The notes: generated from the letters alone by a model not told the origin. Shown: positions 46,286-58,567, numbered from the stretch's first letter. The stretch: DNA of 64,000 bases from Hsuehochloa calcarea (GCA_036346395.1 CM070615.1:23431282-23495281), one strand, 5' to 3'. Numbers and translations: made by a program.

Positions 46286-46826
46286 TTAGGGATGGCAATT
46301 GTGCCCGATTACCCGTGTGCCCGCGGGCGAATACCCTAATGGAGGCGGGTATGGGCGTCTTTCTTTGCCTACGGGCATGAAAACATGCACAATTCCTTAC
46401 CCATCGGGTAAACGGGCATGGGCATGGGTAAGCTCCACCCGTACCCGCTTCGCCCGATTACCCGTTAGCTACCCACATGTGTAAGAAACTATGTCAATTT
46501 GTATTTGTATTTTTTTGTTGAATTTGATTAGTTGTCTTGTCGAGCATGATATGTGAATTGTGATGAACTTTATTAGTTGTTAAATGTGTGATGCACCATT
46601 GATGTGTGAATTATGATGAACTTGAAGTATGCATTGCTCGCGGGTAACGAGCATGTCCGCGGGCGATGGGTACCCACAGGCGGCGATGCATTATTCGCGG
46701 GTAAACAGGTATGCCGTGAGCGGCAGGTATGGCGAGGTTTTCACCGTCGTCCTTGGCGGGTATGCCCATAGGGGGAACTCGGAGTCACGGTATGCCCATA
46801 GGGGGAATTTCATCCCTAATGAGGAT

Positions 46827-48802
46827 GCAGCCCTCGAGTTTTGCAAAGCATATGCGTATGTTGTCGGCTTCTCCATTCGTATTGGATAGCAGACGACTAC
46901 CAATTGTGTTTTACAATGGAGGTGATACTATTGTGGCAGACGTGGCTGGAAGGAAGAAAAAAGTAAGGACAAGTTGGAGGTCAAAATGAAGATCACATAT
47001 GAGTCTAAATTGAGTAGATGCAGGTGTGAGGCTATGTTTGGTATCATACGGACTAAGGACAATAAGTTCATATTAGAGACATTTATGGAAGTGCATAACT
47101 ATAGTTTTATCTCATGTAGTAAGCATCACTTGATACGTTCTAATAGACAAGTAAATGAGAAGGCTAAGACTACACTGTTTGCATGCCATCAAGTTTGCAT
47201 TGGGACATCTAGGGCATTTAGATATCTTCATGTCAGTGAGGGTGGATTTTATAATATAGAATGCACAAGGAGGGACTTGTAAAATTATCATCGTACTTTG
47301 AGATAGAGAGTATAAAGTCATCATATGCTTAGTGTTCCTTGATAATCTAGCTAGAAAGAACGAGAATAATGTTGTATTTTATTTTGACTATGTTATTGAT
47401 GGCAAAGGTAGGTTGGTGAATGTGTTTAGGGCAGATGCAACCTATAGGAAGAATTATGTTCATTTTGGCGGTTGCTCTCATTTGATACAACATATAATAT
47501 AAACCAATATGACATGACTAACCATGGGGATGTGCTCTATTTGGGGCTGCATCGCCGCTCAATCAGACAATTGAAACATTCAAATGGTTGTTCTGTACTT
47601 TCTTAAGATGTATGGGAGATGTTGCACCTAGGCTTATATAATAATTGATGAAGATTCGGCCATGAAGAAGGCATTTGAGCATGTCTTCCCAACTAGCACG
47701 CATAGGTTATGTATGTGGCACATATTAATCAAACTTCCAACTAAGATAAAGCCATATTTGAGGGATAACCAAATCTTTTATAGTCGTGTCAATTCATGTG
47801 TGTATCCCTAAGAAACTTTAGAAGAATTTGAGTCACGGTGGGCATCTTGTGTACCAGCATACTTTATAGACATACCCTTAGTAGGAATTCTTAGAACAAC
47901 TTCAAGGCCCGAAAGCATCAATTCTTTTTTCAATCGCTTTATTGATTACAAACATGCTTTGGTTGAGTTCTGGATCTGGTTCGACACTGTAGTGGATGAA
48001 CAAAGACAAAAGGAGCTAAGAGAAAACCATTTCCACCTTTCACACGAAGGCTCAATCGAAGACACCATGAGCAACAGAGCTGCATGGCAGTGAAGTGTTC
48101 ACACATGAGGTGTTCGCTAAATTTCAGAAGGAGGTTATTGCTGCCAAGGACAACTGTATTGTTGAGAGCACGACGCAAGTATGTGACTTTAAAGTAACAA
48201 CGGTGAATAAGGATGACAAGAAGGTAAGAAAAGTCACATGTGACACTAACACCATGATTGCCCACTGCTCATGCATGTTGTTCGGCACTAATAGAATTCC
48301 TTGCCATCACATTATCCTCGTATTACAAGGTGCATTGCTGAATGAGCTTCCAAGTCATTATATTTTAAAAATGTGGACTTTAAATTGCAAGAGGGGGGTT
48401 GTATTAGATGAGAATGATAATGTTCTTGAGGAAAACCCAAAAGATCACATGGAGGAAGAAATTAAAAAGTTGGCTTCAGAGATGTGCAAGGACTTGGAAG
48501 ATTTGATACATCGAACTAGACCTTCACTTCCGTACATGCAGAATGTGAGAGAGAAACTTAAAAAGTTTATGCATAAGATAAACCAAGAAATTCCTACCGA
48601 CAACATAGTAGAGTGGAGGAGGTTAAAGCATATCTTGGGTGTGGAATCCCTGATCAGATCGATATATTACTGCGAACTGACAATCTCACTAGAGGGAAAT
48701 GCAAGAGGAATTGGTGCGGGAGAGCACGAGAAGAAGTCAGGAAAGGTAGCTCGCATGTGCAGAACATGCAATGAGATCAACACCCATGACAGCCACAACT
48801 GA
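46827..48802 (+). pseudogene. FAR1-like MULE transposase, main part, broken
   Basis: Continues the frame of 36346-36417. It starts AALEFCKAYAYVVGFSIRIG, then an in-frame TAG. The FAR1 DNA-binding domain follows in frame 46974-47282 (SRCRCEAMFGII and EVHNYSFIS give the C-C-H-H zinc ligands). The MULE transposase core lies in mixed frames from about 47340 to 47990: FRADATYRKNY and IIDEDSAMKKAF hold two catalytic Asp, then HRLCMWHILIKL. The last frame (48095-48802, 235 aa) has the SWIM finger CSCMLFGTNRIPCHH and ends with CRTCNEINTHDSHN, the usual FAR1-family C-terminus. At least three stops or shifts. It is either a dead MULE transposase or a dead host FRS gene; repeats in grasses favour the former. 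Confidence 0.85.
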
Positions 48803-49587
48803 CCTTTAAGGAAACAAACAAAATAATAATGTAATGTAGTAATTTAATTTATTTCACTTCACATGTGGTTCCTCTAATTAGATACTAACTCAAAATATGA
48901 AATGTATGTGTGTTTTGAATATGCAGGGCAATTAAGTGGGCACTTGCATTGAGGTCCGAGTGATGGAGGCTTGTTATTTGTAGACTACTCTATGTACTTA
49001 ATTGTTGTTATTTACAGACTATTTGGCATGTAATTTTGTTTTCTGAATTATCTTGATGTACTGCACAACTAATTATCTAGTTGAGCCCATTGAACCTATG
49101 TTGTCCAGTGGTATTGAATGTATTGATGAACCATTGAACCTATCATGTTGACAATTCAAAAAGTGTTGTCATGTTAACATTTCATGAAAAGTCTGATCAG
49201 AAATCCTGCTGGTTTATTTCAGAAATACTATTGGTCTGAAATGTTGTCATGTTGACATTTGATGTGGTATATTTCTGCTGATTCTTGATTGATGTGAATA
49301 GCTAATACTTCTTTAAACTTGAAAACTAAATATCTACTGAGTTTTCAGTTGTCGGCCAAGAAGTAAAATTGTCTCCTGGCACTGTGCTAGCTTCTCTGCT
49401 GCTGCTGCCATCTAGAACCCTCGAAATCAGAAGTTGTAACATATTCTGCTATCTAGTTGTAACATATGATGCTGCTGCTACTTCTCTCCAATTTCAGTTG
49501 TCTCATGATGCACTTTGTTATTAGAAACAGAAGATGAATGAGTCATAAGTGAACAAACACCAGAAGGACAATCTTTAATTGGCTCGT
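48803..49587. other. 3' flank of the FAR1-like pseudogene
   Basis: AT-rich, with no domain, RNA gene or clear repeat end seen. Ends where the Z LTR begins. Confidence 0.5.
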
Positions 49588-50111
49588 TGTCGGGACCCAA
49601 AAATGTAATTATGGACTCTCTGTGTATAATACACTAGTCCAGTATCACGCTAATGCACACAATGTCAACATAGATAAATATCAATCCACAAGAAGAATAA
49701 TAGCATAAACGAGTAATTTGAATAACATAATTGTTTTGACCTTATGATCGAGTTTACATTTATTAAGCCTCGTAGGTTGGCATCAAATAAAATAGCAGCA
49801 GCGGAACAAAATTAAAGTCCAACGGGATCCCATCAATTCACCACAGGCAACCAACTGGGATCAAGACCCTAATGATCAGCACCTTCGTAGAACTCTCCTA
49901 CAATGTAGGCGAAGACTGCACTTGTGTTGAATGTCTGCAGCAAGCATGAGTACACAACCATACTCGTAAGTCATACAATAGAATGCAATTTATAAATGAT
50001 GGCTTATTCCAAAGGAATGGCTTCTGTGGTTATTTTGCATAAATCAACATTTGCAATTGAATACAACCAATAGATTGAAAACATAATTCAAAATAAATAA
50101 ATAATAATAGC
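49588..50111 (-). mobile_element. Element Z: outer part of 3' LTR
   Basis: Starts TGTCGGGACCC and aligns along 524 bp with the 5' LTR at 61730-62252. At 50112 it switches to CRM-type gypsy coding sequence. The segment corresponding to 62253-63820 of the other LTR is missing, including the paired-palindrome motif. Confidence 0.8.
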
Positions 50112-51405
50112 ACATTCGCCAACTACCATCTTTCTTAGGAACAAGAATAACTGGAACAGCACAAGGGCTAAGGCTTTCACGTACGTACCCCTTTTCGAGA
50201 AGCGCTTGTACTTGTCGTTGAATCTAATTTGTTTTGTTTGTATTGGTACGATATGGTGGACAATTCGGAAGAGATGCGCCTGGAATCAAGTCAATTTGAT
50301 GTTAAATTCCGCGTACTGGAGGTAGTCCAGCTGGTATGTCCTCTGGAAATACGTTATCAAAAGCCTGCAAAAGATCATAAATGACACTAGGAAGAGATGT
50401 TTTGTCATTAGTAGAAAGTAATCCATCTTTGTACAAAAGTACAAAGTGCATCAAATTGGGATCATCACGCATCGCTCTCATCTCAGATTTTGTGGCTATC
50501 ATGACTAGCTTTTTATCTCCCTCTCCCTTACTCGTTCTACTCAATTTAGGCGTGTGGCTCTCTCCTTTTGTGGAATGACACTCGCTTCCTTCTTCTGCAT
50601 AGTTTCGTCTTTCTTACTTTTTATAGGACAAAAAGTAGAACTGCCACTAGAAGTTGTTCGATTGTTTGATTGAACCTTGGGCACAAACTTTCCTTCATTG
50701 GATGGTGTGCGGACAGCGAAGGAAGAATATCGCACGAACTTAGTATCTTCTTGAAGTTGGCGCTTCGCTTTTGTTGCTTGGTGTACCAACTCATAGATGT
50801 TGTTATAATGCTGAAAATTGACAATGCGTTTGATACCATGGTTCAAACCTGATAGAAATCGCGCCATGGTTTGTTCTTCTTGTTCATGAACTTGACCGCG
50901 AATCATGGCTTGTTCCATCTCTTTGTAGTATTCCTCCACAGATCGCATGCCTTGTCGCATAGTTTGTAGTTTGTCAAAAAGGTCATGTTTGTAATGTCGA
51001 GGTACAAAACGTGCTCTCATCTCGCGCTTCATTTCTTGCCATGTAGCAATTGGTGGTTCGCCATGCTCAGCCCTTTTAATGATGACTTGTTCCCACTAAT
51101 CCAAAGCGTATGAATCAAATTCAACCGATGCCATGAGTACCTTATGGTCTTCAAAATAGTTGTGTAAACGAAAAATCTTATCGACCTTCAACTTCCAAGT
51201 AAGATATTCATCGGGATCCGTCCCTCCAACAAATTTGGGCATAGAATGCTTCAGTTTGACCAAGCCGTCATTGTTGTAATGATTTTGACGATGATAGTTG
51301 TCATTGCGGTGAACTTGATAAGGTGCACCGATATCCTGATGATATGCAGCACCATTCCCACGACCATCTTGACCATGTGCAAGACCTCTATTAGCTCCAA
51401 CTTAT
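50112..51405 (-). pseudogene. CRM-like gypsy G, copy 1: gag to start of RT
   Basis: Minus-strand gag frame 50541-51032 (REMRARFVPRHYKHDLFDKL, YYKEMEQAMIRGQVHEQEEQ, ATKAKRQLQEDTKF), then frame 50302-50544 with MRAMRDDPNLMHFVLLYKD and AFDNVFPEDIPAGLPPVRGI, the protease-RT spacer, then VILVPKKDGSW just before 50112. A gag zinc knuckle and the protease DTG/DSG are not seen. It is about 1.25 kb long and highly similar to 57340-58567. An Angela-like LTR begins at 51406. Confidence 0.85.
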
Positions 51406-53028
51406 TGTTGGAAATATGCCCTAGAGGTAATCATAGAGATGATGATATTTTGTCATGTTCATGATTTTGATAAAATGTTATCGTGTTCCTTGAATGAATC
51501 ATTTGTTATAGATCAATAAGTAAGCGACTTGTTGGTGGAACTCTTTAACTTATATGATGTCATTATAAATGTATTCCTGGTTGGAGGTCATTGGTCGAAC
51601 ACCAGTGACTCTATGACTAGCACATGTATTGATTGATGATCTGGTTTCACTGGTCATGGATATGGGGATATCGAATGAATAATGTGAGCACATGTTAGAG
51701 AACATGGGGTTGGATAGACCCATCATTGAGACACTATTGAGATTGTTATGAATCTTTGTGTCATTAGTTGGTCTCAAGTAATGATGATGTATAATCATTA
51801 GACCTGAGATCAGCATGGTTCCCTACATGTGTAATATCACTCTTAGGGGTTGCCAAACGCTACTCGTAACTAGGTAGTTATAAAGGTAGCTTTCGGGTAT
51901 GCTATGAAACATGCGGAGGGATATGGCTGGTCGAGATGGGATTTGCCCCTCCTAACATAACAGGAGAGATATCTCTGGGCCCCTCGTGCTGATCGGATAA
52001 AGAAAGTGCATGGCCATGCTACTAGTGGTCGAAGTGTCGACCACATGAAGTTACCCGACACTCGATCGAGAAAGTATTGAACAGTCCATGGATGACACTA
52101 CATCTCACCTGAAGTTCAACCATACATCGTGTGGTGAAGGGAGAATGCATGACTAGGTCGCTTAGTTTGATCAGTTACGGACTGGTCGTATGGAGATACG
52201 ATCTGGTCGTAGATTGATCGAACGTAATCACAGGATGGTAAGGACCTGGTCGTAAGGAGTTACGAACTTGTCGGGACCAAATACGATATAGTCTTATGGA
52301 GATATGAACTGATCGCAAGTGATGAGGACCTGGTAATAGATCATATTACATCAAAGTTCGTCTGATATATTCTATGTGTGTTCCGGAATTGTCATGTGCT
52401 GCTAGGTACCGGTAACAACTGGTGGTCGGAAAAGAGTTTCTGAATCATAACCGATTACACATGAACATGTAGGGTCGCACACTTAATGGGCTAGGATCTT
52501 TTTTGATGGTGATCCGAATTCGTATAGACCACGGGTTCCTAATGGGCCTCTAGGTCGAGACCCATCATGGATGCCTATATAAAGAGGGGCGGTGGCATGG
52601 GGTGGGGAGAGGATGATCTTTGGAAGAATTCCTGAAACCATAATAGCCACGCCTTCTCAACCACGCTGCCGGTGCTAGCACTCCAGCGCGTGGTGATCCT
52701 GCCCCGTACGTGTGGATACCTCGGAGGTGTTGTTGTGAAGTATCAGCACTAGGACGATCCGCGACTCGTGACGATCACCGGAGTCGGAGGAGATGTCGTG
52801 TGGTGAGTACGACCACTCGGAGGAGTAGACGCGCGTAGAGTACGACCACTCGAAGGAGGAGACGCGTCGTGAGTACGACTATGATTGCATCAACACGCTA
52901 CGACGACTCTACTTCCGCTATGAGTCAGCGCGTCTAGCGGTAATCTCGTGATCTATTACTAGCGTTGGTTCCTTAGTTGCGTGGTAAATTTTTGTTTGTG
53001 CTATCGTAGCCTTGCCCGTAACCCAACA
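51406..53028 (+). mobile_element. 5' LTR of an Angela-like copia
   Basis: 1623 bp, TGTTGGAAATATGCCCTAGA to GTAACCCAACA, followed one base later by the primer-binding site TGGTATGAGAG (53030-53040), close to the initiator-Met site. The start sequence is that of Angela/Tork-group copia LTRs in grasses. TATATAAAG at 52575-52583 is a likely TATA box for the element. It is inserted in gag of G copy 1. No second LTR is present. Confidence 0.85.
52805..52890. repeat. 33-bp tandem array in the Angela-like LTR
   Basis: GAGTACGACCACTCGG-type units start at 52805, 52838 and 52871 (period 33); the third is partial. Confidence 0.85.
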
Positions 53029-53040
53029 GTGGTATGAGAG

Positions 53041-54431
53041 TCATGCCGTCTAGTTTTAGATTCAGATTGGTCACATATTGTGATATGTGGCAGTTATAGA
53101 TGTGATCTATTTCTATTTCTGCTGGTCGATTTGATCGTCCATGTTTTTTGGTGGTAAGATGGGTTTCTTATTCGTTATTTCGTGATCGTGCTTGCACGAT
53201 CTTGCACCATCTTATCACGACGTGCCTCTACCGGTCGTTTCCCGCCATCGGGATAGGCAGTGATCGAAAATCTATTGGAGCACGCGAAGATCAATGTGGT
53301 TGATCGAATCGGAGTTACGATCGAATAGTACCGAATGTTTTATTGCGCTTGTTCACGATCACATTGCATGATACTCCTACTGGTCGGAATTCCGCCATCG
53401 GAATATGATGCAGTGTGTGGTCGTATTAAGGCAATGATCAGATCGGTTCGGAATAGGGTTAATATGATTAATCTGATGATTTCCAAGGCTCGGGACCGCC
53501 GTGCTGGGTAATCAGACCGCGCTTTTTGTAGTGTGTGTTCTTGTTGCCCGATAGAATGCGATTCTATGCTTAACTTATTTTTGCAGGTTTTTGTGAATAG
53601 TATGACCCATGATGTATGAGATGCATGCATGTGTGTAATGTTCATGACCTACGTGTCATGTTTATTGCAGCCCAAGGATGTCTATATTTGTATAACGGCC
53701 TGTGTGTCGACTTGTGGTGCTAATTTACTCCTTGTAATTTTATCCCTAGTGCTGTTAAGTGTAATGGCTTAGTGGGAGTACTTAGAGGTTTTGGCAACTT
53801 GGAGGCATGACGAACAGGATGCTTGGCGATGGAGATCACCGTAAGAAAGTGTCATATTATATCACAATGCAATTTGATTGTCTGTGAATGCCCTTATATT
53901 CATGTTCATTTATTTCTATGCATGTTATTTAATTGCTTGAAATACTTTTAACATGGTAGAAGTAAATTTCCCTGAGGTAATATTAAGTTAAATTGATGCC
54001 CTCCCAATTAGCTTCACCATCCATAGTCTTGTATTTTAATGGCAGGTCTTGCTAAAGCAGAGTTCCATTAATATTCCTTGACTAGATGGGTTTGTGTCGG
54101 ACACTTACAAGCAAGCATTGGATTAACATGACAAGGTCATCATAACAGTTATGGAACTTGGGGCATAGGGTTGGGTGCTGGAGCATAGAGTTGCTGCCCA
54201 ACAACAAGAGTCATATAGAGATATGATTAGCAAAGGGTTGCTTACCAAATTCACTAATCTTCTAGCAGTGATGCCAAAGCTCACTAGTAGATTAACTGAT
54301 TACACGTCTTAAATCACTAAATGTCATATGAGGGATATGATATTCAGTGGGAGTATCTTCATTAAATTGTTTAATAGAAGTTACTTTTCTTGAACATATG
54401 TCTTAGTTTTGCATATTTCATGTTGTAGATC
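53041..54431 (+). mobile_element. Angela-like copia: untranslated leader
   Basis: About 1.4 kb between the primer-binding site and the gag ATG, with no domain in any frame. Long leaders are normal in this group. Confidence 0.6.
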
Positions 54432-55533
54432 ATGGCACCAACTGCTGTACCTACATCCAGTTTTGCTTTACGTTCGATTCTTGATAAGGAAAAACTGAAT
54501 GGAATAAATTTTGCAGATTGATCCCGCAACCTGAGAATTGTTCTTAGGCAAGATAAAAAGGAACATGTTCTAGAGGAACAAATTCCTGATGTGCCTGCTG
54601 AGAATATTACTGCTGCTCTTAAAACAGCCTATAAAAAGGTATGTGATGAGTCTCTTGATGTTAGCTGTCTCATGCTTGCTGCAATGAACTCAGACCTTCA
54701 GAAGTAGTTTGAGAACATTGGGGCCTACGATATGATCGTGGCGCTCAAAGGCATGTTTAAGACACAAGGAATAACTGAGAGACATGAGATCTCAAAGAAA
54801 CTGTTTGCGTGTAAGCTAGCTGAGGGTAGTCCGGTGAGCTCTCATGTGATCAAGATGGTTGGTTACACATAGAATTTGGAAAAACTTGGTTTTCCACTTA
54901 GTCAAGAGTTTACTACAGATTTGATTCTTGCTTTGCGTCCTGCAAGCTATGGGCAGTTCATTATGACTTTCCATATGAACGGCTTAGACAAGAATATCAC
55001 CGAACTGCATAAGATGCTTAAGACTGCAGAGGACAGCATTAAGAAAAGCAACAATCATGTGATGATTGTGCAAAAGAGTACAAGCTTCAAGAAGAAGGCT
55101 AAAACTTGGGTAAAAGGTAAGGGCAAGGCCTCGGATGAGATCCAAGCTTTCAAGCCTAAACCCAAGACCAATTCCGGCTTGACTCAAGAGAATGAATGCT
55201 TTTACTGCAAGGAGACAGGCCACTGGAAGAGGAACTGCAAGAAATACCTGGCTGATCTAAAAAAGAATGGTGGGACTAAATCTTCCACTTCAGGTATTAA
55301 TGTTATAGATATTTTTCTTGCTGATTCTTATGTTAACTCGTGGGTATTTGATACCGGATCAGTTGCTCATATTTGCAATTCGATTCAGAGTCTAATAAGG
55401 ATTAGGAGATTAACATGGGGCGAGATGGATCTTCGCGTCGGGAATAAAGCAAGAGTTGTTGCATTAGCCGTCGGGACTTTGCCATTACTTTTGACTTCAG
55501 GATTTATTATTGTTCGTAGCAGCATAGATAGTG
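54432..55533 (+). pseudogene. Angela-like copia: gag and start of protease
   Basis: From ATG 54432 (MAPTAVPTSSFALRSILDKE) the gag frame is interrupted by three in-frame stops (near 54521, 54705 and 54870) but otherwise keeps phase. The last open part (54876-55574) has ILALRPASYGQFIMTFHMNG, a CCHC knuckle CFYCKETGHWKRNC, then WVFDTGSVAHICNS, the protease active site. It ends near 55533, where minus-strand G integrase begins. Integrase, RT and the 3' LTR are missing. Confidence 0.88.
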
Positions 55534-56059
55534 TACGATTCACCACCTCTGTTTATCCATCGGTTTGTGGGTGACAAGTTGTCGAGAATAACAACTTCGT
55601 CCCAAGCTTGGCCCACAAAGTCTTCCAAAAATAACTCATGAACTTGACATCGCGATCTGAAATAATCGTCTTGGGCATCCCATGCAATCGCATAATCTCT
55701 CTAAAAAACAAGTCAGCTACATGCGACGCATCGTCGCTCTTATGACAAGGGATAAAATATGCCATTTTAGAAAACCTATCCGTAATAACAAAAACAGAAT
55801 CTCTACCCCTCCTAGTCCTAGGTAGTCCTAACACAAAATCCATGCTAATGTCCTCCCAAGTTGCATTAGGAACAGGAACTGGAGTATATAAACCATATGG
55901 ATTAAGCTTAGACTTATCTTTATGACATGTTATACAACGTTGTACGTATCTTTCAACATCACGCCTCGTCTTTGGCCAATAGAAGTGATCGGTCAACATC
56001 ATGAAGGTCTTTTCTCTCCCGAAATGTCCCGTCAATCCTCTAGCATGTGATTCCTGCAA
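55534..56059 (-). pseudogene. CRM-like gypsy G, copy 2: integrase
   Basis: A minus frame with QESHARGLTGHFGREKT, then RCITCHKDKSKLNPYGLY (zinc finger half and linker), DISMDFVLGLPRTRRGRDSV (first Asp), PKTIISDRDVKFMSYFW (second Asp) and STTCHPQTDG. It breaks off at 55534 before the third catalytic residue. The wording LNPYGLY and DFVLGLPRTRRGRDS is characteristic of CRM-clade (centromeric retrotransposon-type) integrases. Confidence 0.9.
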
Positions 56060-56372
56060 TAAGAGTAAATGAACGGACGATTCTGGAACACATAACTCGT
56101 TAGCACAAAATAAAAACCCATTATGAATATGAAACTTGTCCCATCCTTTTCCATTTGTGCATTTAGCATATGGTTGAGAAAACTGACTATTTGAAGCATA
56201 AGTCTTTCAAATTCTCTAATCCAGGAACTGTTACTTCCAGTTGAGTTAAAAGCACATTCTTACGAGATAAAGCATCGGCAACAACATTATCTTTGCCCTT
56301 CTTGTATTTGACAACATGTGGAAAAGATTCAATGAATTCTAACCATTTTGCATGTCGACGATTCAATTTAGC
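56060..56372 (-). pseudogene. CRM-like gypsy G: RNase H tail and linker, out of frame
   Basis: Frameless stretch between the RT-RNase H frame and the integrase. Minus-strand pieces correspond to the RNase H C-terminus (region encoding HVVKYKKGKDN and VVADALSRK near 56260-56310). Confidence 0.6.
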
Positions 56373-57345
56373 TTATCCTTTCAAGTACTTCAAAGATTCA
56401 TGATTAGAATGTATGATGAACTCCTTAGGCCAAAGGTAATGTTGCCAAACTTCTAGAATACGAACCAAAGCATACAATTCTTTATCATAAACATGATAAT
56501 TTAATTGAGCACCACCAAGTTTTTCACTAAAGAAAGCTATAGGTTTTCCTTCTTGCATTAAAACTCCTCCGATGCCTATTCCGCTAGCATCATATTCAAT
56601 TGCAAAAGGTTTATCAAAATCAGGCAAAACCAGCAAAGGTGCTTCAGTTAAACATTTCTTCAATTCATTAAGAGCTTGATCTTGTGCTACCCCCCACACA
56701 AAGTCGACACCTTTCTTAGTTAATTCATTTAAAGGAGCAGCAATGGTACTAAAATATTTTACAAAATGACGGTAAAATCCAGCAAGACCATGAAAACTTT
56801 GAATTTGACTAACATTAATAGGAGTAGGCCAATTCCTTATAGCTTCTACCTTTGATTCATCTACTTCAATTCCATTAGCTGAAACCACATATCCTAAGAA
56901 CACCACTTTACTAGTACAAAAACTACATTTCTCAAAATAAGCATATAGCTTTTTAGTTCGAAGTACTTCTAGCACTTGTCTAATGTGTTTGACATGTTCA
57001 TGTAAAGTGCGGCTATATATCAAAATATTATCAAAGCAGACTACAATGAATTGACCTATGAAAGATCGCAAAACATGATTCATTAAGCGCATAAAAGTAC
57101 TAGGAGCTCTGGTTAAACCAAAAGGCATAACTAACCATTCATACAAGCTAAATTTGGTTTTGAAAGCAGTTTTCCATTCATCTCCATGATTCATCTTGAT
57201 TTGATGATATCCACTACGTAAATCAATTTTAGAAAAAATAGTAAAGGCACTTAGTTCATCGAGCATATCATCTAACTTAGGAATAGGATGATGATATCTA
57301 ACAGTTATGTTGTTAATAGCTCTACAATCTACGTACATTCGTCAA
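56373..57345 (-). pseudogene. CRM-like gypsy G, copy 2: reverse transcriptase and RNase H
   Basis: A 321-codon minus frame: YVDCRAINNITVRYHHPIPK, FSKIDLRSGYHQIKM, EWLVMPFGLTRAPSTFMRL, then VVCFDNILIYS, GLAGFYRHFVKYFS, and RNase H with FAIEYDASGIGIGGVLMQEG and KELYALVRILEVWQHYLWP. The CRAINNIT and DEWKTAFKTKF stretches are typical of CRM-clade chromoviruses. The catalytic pair normally FDD is FDN here, so the copy is enzymatically dead even where the frame is open. Confidence 0.92.
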
Positions 57346-58567
57346 CTACCATCTTTCTTAGGAACAAGAATAACTAGAACAACAAAGGGCTAATGCTTTC
57401 ACGTCACGCACCCTTTTGAGAAGCGCTTGTACTTGTCGATGAATCTCCTTTGTTTCCTTTGGATTGGTGCGATATGGTGGGCGATTAGGAAGAGATGCAC
57501 ACGGAATCAAGTCAATTTGATGTTCAATTCTGCGTCTTGGAGGTAGTCCGGTGGTATGTCCTCCGGAAATACGTCATCAAAAGCCTGCAAAAGATCAGAA
57601 ATGGCACTAGGAAGAGATGTTTTGCCGTTAGTAGAAAGTAATGCATCTTTGTACAAAAGTACAAAGTGCATCAAATTGGGATCATCACGCATCGCTCTCA
57701 TCTCAGATTTTGTGGCTATCATGACTAGCTTTTTATCTCCGCTCCTTACTCATTCTACTCAATTTAGGCTTGTGGCTCTCACTTTCCTTTTGTGGAATGA
57801 CACTCGCTTCCTTCTTCTGCATAGTTTCGTTATTCTTACTTTTTATAGGACAGAAAGTAGAACCACCACTAGAAGTTATTCAATTGTTTGGTTGAACCTT
57901 GGGCACAAACTTTCCTTCATTGGATGGTGTACGGGCAGCGAAGGAAGAATATCGTGTGAACTTAGTATCTTCTTGAAGTTGGCACTCCGCTTTTGTTGCT
58001 TGGTGTACCAACTCATAGATGTTGTTATAAGGCTAAAAATTGACAATGCATTTGATACCATGGTTCAAACCTGATAGAAATTGCGCCATGGTTTGTTCTT
58101 CTTGTTCATGAACTTGACCGCGAATCATGGCTTGCTCCATCTCTTTGTAGTATTCCTCCACATAACGCATGCCTTGTCGCATAGTTTGTAGTTTTTCAAA
58201 AAGGTCACGTTTGTAATGTCGAGGTACAAAATGTGCTCTCATCTCGCGCTTCATTTCTTGCCATGTAGCAATTGGTGGTTAACCATGCTCAGCCCTTTGA
58301 ATGGTGACTTGTTCCCACCAATCCAAAGCGTATGAATCAAATTCAACCGAGGCCATGAGTACCTTATGGTCTTCAGAATAGTTGTGTAAACGAAAAATCT
58401 TATCGACCTTCTACTCCCAAGTAAGATATTCATCGGGATCCGTTCCTCCAATAAATTTGGGCATAGAAAGCTTCAGTTTTCCCAAGCCGTCATTATTGTA
58501 ATGATTTTGACAATGTTAGTTGTCATTGTGGTGAACTTGATAAGGTGCACCGATATCTTGATGATAT
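57346..58567 (-). pseudogene. CRM-like gypsy G, copy 2: gag to start of RT
   Basis: Same order as copy 1. Frame 58033-58254 has REMRAHFVPRHYKRDLFEKL and YYKEMEQAMIRGQVHEQEEQ; frame 57507-57722 has MRAMRDDPNLMHFVLLYKD and AFDDVFPEDIPPDY. Frameshifts lie at slightly different places from copy 1. At 58568 it switches to the inner part of the Z LTR. Confidence 0.85.

Larger units (their letters stand above)
36418..46818. mobile_element. Non-autonomous hAT element, split by gypsy E
   Basis: The element is 36418-36421 plus 46291-46818 (532 bp in total). Terminal inverted repeats: left TAGGGATGGCAATT, right (inverted) TAGGGATGAAATT. The 8-bp duplication ATGAGGAT flanks it (36410-36417 and 46819-46826). 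TIR type and 8-bp duplication are those of the hAT superfamily. The interior is full of short GC palindromes (GCCCGCGGGC and relatives) and a duplicated TATGCCCATAGGGGGAA (about 46759-46807). No transposase coding, so it needs one in trans. All sequence from 36422 to 46285 is the later gypsy insertion. Confidence 0.85.

Noticed and set aside
48095..48802. Calling the 235-codon frame a complete gene
   Set aside because: It is only the C-terminal third of a FAR1-like transposase whose upstream parts are present but broken.
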